Shown: one piece after another, positions 60,967 through 64,000 of the stretch
Layout of the letters: each line of letters opens with the position of its first letter
Numbering within the stretch: the stretch's first letter is position 1
Source of the DNA: Bradyrhizobium elkanii USDA 76
GTDB lineage: Bacteria > Pseudomonadota > Alphaproteobacteria > Rhizobiales > Xanthobacteraceae
Reading direction: 5' to 3'
DNA length: 64,000 nucleotides
Assembly (NCBI RefSeq): GCF_023278185.1
Contig: NZ_CP066356.1
Coordinates: forward strand, 1,728,001-1,792,000
Made by a program: the position numbers and the translations under genes
Notes under the pieces: model-generated
Told to the model about the DNA's origin: nothing
Seen by the model: the letters and a program-made list of their open reading frames with translations, nothing else
The model's database searches: none

Positions 60967-60986
60967 GGGCGGCTCTCGAGCCGCCC
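60967..60986 (-). terminator. candidate terminator for the DUF1236 gene
   Basis: GGGCGGCTC and GAGCCGCCC form a 9-base stem with a two-base apex (tighter in reality with a four-base loop). On the minus strand it follows the end of the DUF1236 gene by about 35 bases and is followed by TTGTTGT, a weak T-rich tract. Confidence 0.45.
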
Positions 60987-61021
60987 TCGTAACTGCCTGT
61001 TCATACGCCTGGCGTGGTCGC

Positions 61022-61777
61022 CTAGCCTTCGATGATGTAGACGATCTCGTGGGTGCGCGGGCGAAGAACAATGTACCTTCCGTGCACGAGGATGAAATCG
61101 TATCCACGCCATTCCGGATAGATCTCGACGATACGTGCCGGCATCGGGTAGTAGCGGACGCCCGCCGGGACGGCCGTTCCGATCGAGAGGTTGAAGTTCA
61201 CGTTTGCAACTTCCTCGACCTTCTCTTGCTTCATCGCCGAACTGATCTGGGTGCGCTTCTCGGCGGGAGGCGTCGCTGTCGCTGCGGTTGCGGCGTTGCC
61301 GGTCGTCTTGTTGTCCGAGGTCGAGGGCTTGGTCTCGGCAGTCGGAGTCTTCAAGTCCTTCGAGGTCACGGCCGAATCAGACGATTTCGTCTTGCTGTCG
61401 GCTTTCATCTCGCTCGCCGCCTTGCCGCCCGAAGGCGACGTCGTTTCGGCGGTCGGATTCTTCACGTCCTTCGTGGCGGCCGGCGTCGTTGACTCCGATG
61501 CCTTCGACTTGCCATCGGCCTTCATGTCACCGGTCGTTTTCGCATCCGGCTTGCCCTGCGCATGTTGGGGCGCCATCTCCTTTGACCCAGCACCTGGGGT
61601 AGCCTTCTCGACTCCCTTTGCCGTCGGTGCATTCATCGGCGCCGCATTATCACCTTTCGGCGAAGCGGCCGTCGGAGAGTCCTTCGCCGCTCCTTGATTG
61701 GCGCCTTGAGCTGTCGCAAACCCGGTCGTGGCCAATAGGGCCGCAACGGCCGCAGAAACCATTAATGACTTTCTCAT
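61022..61777 (-). CDS. exported DUF1236 protein with Ala/Thr/Lys-rich linker
   Basis: 251 residues from MRKSLMVSAAVAALLATTGF, a signal peptide with cleavage after FATA. A long low-complexity region (about 25-175) carries imperfect repeats with SKASESTTPAATKDVKNPTA and SDSAVTSKDLKTPTAETKPS. The C-terminal DUF1236 domain starts QEKVEEVANVNFNLSIGTAV and ends YDFILVHGRYIVLRPRTHE. Relative of the 15546-15890 protein but much longer. Periplasmic, function unknown. Confidence 0.8.
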   Translation of the reverse strand: MRKSLMVSAAVAALLATTGFATAQGANQGAAKDSPTAASPKGDNAAPMNAPTAKGVEKATPGAGSKEMAPQHAQGKPDAKTTGDMKADGKSKASESTTPAATKDVKNPTAETTSPSGGKAASEMKADSKTKSSDSAVTSKDLKTPTAETKPSTSDNKTTGNAATAATATPPAEKRTQISSAMKQEKVEEVANVNFNLSIGTAVPAGVRYYPMPARIVEIYPEWRGYDFILVHGRYIVLRPRTHEIVYIIEG

Positions 61778-61895
61778 CTGATTTTCCAATTCAAATTGAA
61801 TCTATGCCGACGGACGCCGGCCATAGGTGCAACGGCTCCGACCTCCTAGAGTTCCGCTTTCTCCGATTGAGCCATCACGCGAGTTGCGCAAGCCG

Positions 61896-62144
61896 TCATC
61901 GGCGGCGGGCGATGGCAACTCCCAACAGGAAGGCGACCAGCAGAGAGCTAAGAGGGGCTTCGCGCGCGATATTGCTCAGGACGCTCAGCGGCATTCCTGG
62001 CTTTCGTCCAGCCTCTATCGCGCCCGCAACCCGATTGGCGGTCCCCTTCACGGCGTCGGAGACTTCCGCGATAGGAGATTTCGGCTCTGAAGCAGGATCC
62101 AGGCTTTCGTGCGGGAAGGGGGCGAGCGGGATGTCGTCACTCAT
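61896..62144 (-). CDS. small membrane-anchored hypothetical protein
   Basis: 82 residues: MSDDIPLAPFPHESLDPASE, a helical middle AEVSDAVKGTANRVAGAIEA and a C-terminal transmembrane helix (LSSLLVAFLLGVAIARRR) with a positive end. Tail-anchored proteins of this shape sit next to CsbD/ElaB-like genes in many rhizobia. Function unknown. Confidence 0.6.
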   Translation of the reverse strand: MSDDIPLAPFPHESLDPASEPKSPIAEVSDAVKGTANRVAGAIEAGRKPGMPLSVLSNIAREAPLSSLLVAFLLGVAIARRR

Positions 62145-62192
62145 GATTCAATCTCCAATCCAGCAATTGCTCGGCTGTACCCGTCCCAAACG

Positions 62193-62546
62193 CTATCGCG
62201 CGCGCCGCGGCGGGCGCGCCAGCCATTGCGCCAACACAAATCCGATCGCGCCGGCGATCAGCATCGAACCGAGCGGATTATCCTGCACCTTCCTGGCGAT
62301 CGCTTGTGTGCCGTCGCGGAAGGTCTCGCCGCTGTTCTCATAGGCGTCCTTGGCGTAGTCGGCGGCGGCATCCGTAACGTCGCGCGCTGCGTCCTTGGCT
62401 TGGCCGTACAGGTTCTGCGCGGTGCCTTTCGCCTCGCGGAGACGGCCCGCTGCCTGGCTCTTTGCATCTCCGGCGATATCGCCGACGGTGCCCTCGAGTT
62501 TACCGGCGAACTCCTTCGCCGAACCGGCAATGCGATCGCTCTCCAT
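62193..62546 (-). CDS. CsbD/ElaB-like stress protein
   Basis: 117 residues: MESDRIAGSAKEFAGKLEGT then VGDIAGDAKSQAAGRLREAK, an amphipathic repeat of the CsbD type, then a helical stretch DAARDVTDAAADYAKDAYEN, and a C-terminal membrane helix SMLIAGAIGFVLAQWLARP like ElaB/YgaM (DUF883). Probably a stress-induced inner-membrane-bound protein. ATG with a strong GGAGTA ribosome site. Confidence 0.8.
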   Translation of the reverse strand: MESDRIAGSAKEFAGKLEGTVGDIAGDAKSQAAGRLREAKGTAQNLYGQAKDAARDVTDAAADYAKDAYENSGETFRDGTQAIARKVQDNPLGSMLIAGAIGFVLAQWLARPPRRAR

Positions 62547-62696
62547 AGCAGATACTCCTTGGGGTGAAAGTCTCGGCGAGCTAACTGGCAGGATCCCGCG
62601 ACGTTCCTGCGCGCAGAGAGCGCGGCCTGCAAATGTGGTTGCGATCTGAGCTCCCAGCAGTCCATGCCTGCCGCTCGACCGCCCCGAAGAGACGGA

Positions 62697-63245
62697 TCAA
62701 GATCGCCAGGAAAGCCGCTTTCGCTTCTGCGCAGCCTTGAATTCCAGGACATGTCGTTGAACAGCAAGCTTGGCATTGAAGCTCCAGCCGCGCACGAGTT
62801 GCCATGCTGACAGGGACGCGACCCAGTCCTGGCCTTGGCAAAGCCTACCGTGGCACCAGGCGAAAGCAGGAATTGACATCAGCTTGTCGCGGTTGACGCA
62901 GAAGAGCCGCTCGATGAGCAGGAGTTTGAGAAGCTCGCCGACGATGAGGAGCGCAAACCCGCGACCGATGTGCCCGGTCGCCGTCAGGTAGGCCGCAAGA
63001 GGCTTGACCGGTTCAAGCACGATGACCGGCACGAGGAACAGTGCCAGAGCCGGATACGGGCGAAGCGACTCGATCCACGCTCGCACGCGCTCGAAAACCC
63101 AGCAGTTCGCCAACCGGCGAAAGACAGGTTTGAAGAGAGTGAAAAAGACCGCGTCCACCAGGAAGTAGATGGCTGCGATCAGAAACACAAAGGGTTTGAA
63201 CATGCGGCTCAAGCGGGCTCTCCAATGAACCAAGCGCGAACCCAT
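62697..63245 (-). CDS. small multi-pass membrane protein
   Basis: 182 residues from MGSRLVHWRARLSRMFKPFV (alternative ATG at 63203). Hydrophobic segments FVFLIAAIYFLVDAVFFTLF, PALALFLVPVIVLEPVKPLA and GFALLIVGELLKLLLIE, with conserved-looking ends in AVQRHVLEFKAAQKRKRLSW. The last 85 bases are duplicated in diverged form at 40303-40388. Function unknown; an in-frame region upstream of 63245 is not coding-like. Confidence 0.6.
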   Translation of the reverse strand: MGSRLVHWRARLSRMFKPFVFLIAAIYFLVDAVFFTLFKPVFRRLANCWVFERVRAWIESLRPYPALALFLVPVIVLEPVKPLAAYLTATGHIGRGFALLIVGELLKLLLIERLFCVNRDKLMSIPAFAWCHGRLCQGQDWVASLSAWQLVRGWSFNAKLAVQRHVLEFKAAQKRKRLSWRS

Positions 63246-63253
63246 CGTTAAGT

Positions 63254-64000
63254 TCACGAATTCAAGCGGCGAATTCCAGGACCCGCAACGGAACCATTGC
63301 TCTGCGTCCGCGTATGGCGCGCGACCAGACCTATTTTGGCGTCTCGGAACGAAATGAGCCGTCGCTCCTTCTCGTCCCACAAGGCCTTCGGCACACATCG
63401 CAAGCTCTGGACGAGGGTGATTCGGCCCACATTTGCGAGTTCCGGATGATCCCGGAGCACGTCCGGCAGCCGATAGCAGGGAATTCGACTGCATAGATGA
63501 TGGACGTGGTGGACGCCGATGTTTGCGGTGAACCAGCGCAAGATCCACGGCAAGTGATAGTGCGAACTGCCATAGAGCGCAGCTTCGTGAAAGCTCCAGT
63601 CTTCATCGCGTGACCATGAGGTGTTCTCGAACTGGTGTTGAACATAGAACAGCCAGACGCCGATCGACGCAGCCAGAATCATGACCGGCAGATGCACCAG
63701 CAGGAATGGCCCAAGGCCTACCAGTCGGATCATGCCGGCGGCCAGAACCGCGATGGCGACGTTCGTGCCCATTGTGCTCAGCCAGGGCTGCCAGCCGTTA
63801 CGCATCATCCCAATCGGCAATCGATGCCGCAAGATGAACAGATATGTCGGGCCCACGCCAAACATGACGATCGGATGCCGGTACAGGCGATAGAGGATCT
63901 GGCGCCATCGAGACCGTGCGGCAAACTCACTCACGGTCAATGTATCGATGTCGCCCGAGCCTCTATGATCGAGATTGCCTGAACTCGCGTGATGCCGCGC
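63254..64000 (-). CDS. fatty acid desaturase, N-terminus cut by the window edge
   Basis: 248 visible residues, continuing beyond the window. The three histidine clusters are visible: HHASSGNLD (right at the edge, second or first box), FYVQHQFENTSW and IGVHHVHHLC. Hydrophobic pairs YLFILRHRLPIG and VAIAVLAAGMIRLVGLGPFL are membrane segments. It belongs to the membrane acyl-lipid or acyl-CoA desaturase family that introduces double bonds. The first methionine is outside the window. Confidence 0.88.
   Translation of the reverse strand, partial: ARHHASSGNLDHRGSGDIDTLTVSEFAARSRWRQILYRLYRHPIVMFGVGPTYLFILRHRLPIGMMRNGWQPWLSTMGTNVAIAVLAAGMIRLVGLGPFLLVHLPVMILAASIGVWLFYVQHQFENTSWSRDEDWSFHEAALYGSSHYHLPWILRWFTANIGVHHVHHLCSRIPCYRLPDVLRDHPELANVGRITLVQSLRCVPKALWDEKERRLISFRDAKIGLVARHTRTQSNGSVAGPGIRRLNS

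Noticed and set aside
1..64000. CRISPR array, rRNA genes or a complete insertion sequence
   Set aside because: I found no regularly spaced repeats, no rRNA-like sequence and no intact transposase; the only IS-like signal is the IS21-type miniature element.

Overview
The window looks like a chromosomal segment of a Bradyrhizobium-type alphaproteobacterium (Hyphomicrobiales). Reasons: high GC; a flagellar run read flbD-fliN-fliH-fliG-fliF beside a SciP (DUF1153) gene; a rhizobial-type phospholipid N-methyltransferase; and many small families typical of that group (DUF3606, DUF2934, DUF6894, DUF1236, CsbD-like). All family calls are from reading the sequence and from memory of families; no searches were run.

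Layout. 0-6 kb: flagellar switch/MS-ring genes on the minus strand with their sigma-54 activator FlbD, and sciP behind a bidirectional terminator. 6-13 kb: LysR regulator divergent from mdcA, followed by a malonyl-CoA decarboxylase gene broken by one frameshift, a Tat-type alpha/beta hydrolase, an OpgC-like acyltransferase and an AraC regulator. 14-16 kb: a cluster of very small stress-type genes. 16-21 kb: fliK-flgD, mnmA, a PmtA-like methyltransferase and a tRNA-Met(CAT).

21.7-35.5 kb is an accessory island starting right after that tRNA. It holds a retron-type reverse transcriptase fused to a trypsin-like protease, convergent with a complete short-Argonaute/SIR2-APAZ (SPARSA-type) operon and its XRE regulator. 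Divergently transcribed is a five-gene operon (HNH nuclease, a phage-type protein with RAMP-like motifs, two small unknowns, a soluble AAA+/M41 protease resembling FtsH). A replication-type HTH gene and a ParB gene follow, then a tRNA-3'-end-like sequence that may be an attachment-site relic. No integrase is visible. This island is the most interesting part of the window: two abortive-infection style systems and one undescribed-looking operon sit side by side.

35.5-42.5 kb is decayed DNA: an IS21-like MITE, two broken histidine kinases, a topoisomerase IB stump, intact single-domain response regulators and several microproteins. 42.7-47.3 kb carries a mannose-type cassette (phosphomannose isomerase, GT4 glycosyltransferase with a large C-terminal domain, GH130 mannosidase/phosphorylase). 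47-64 kb is a stress/envelope region: an HWE kinase, a Crp/Fnr regulator, hydrolases, an AI-2E transporter, an RsbQ-like hydrolase directly abutting a PAS histidine kinase, response regulator, two transglutaminase-like proteins, a DUF1236 protein, a CsbD/ElaB-like protein, a membrane protein and a fatty-acid desaturase cut by the window end.
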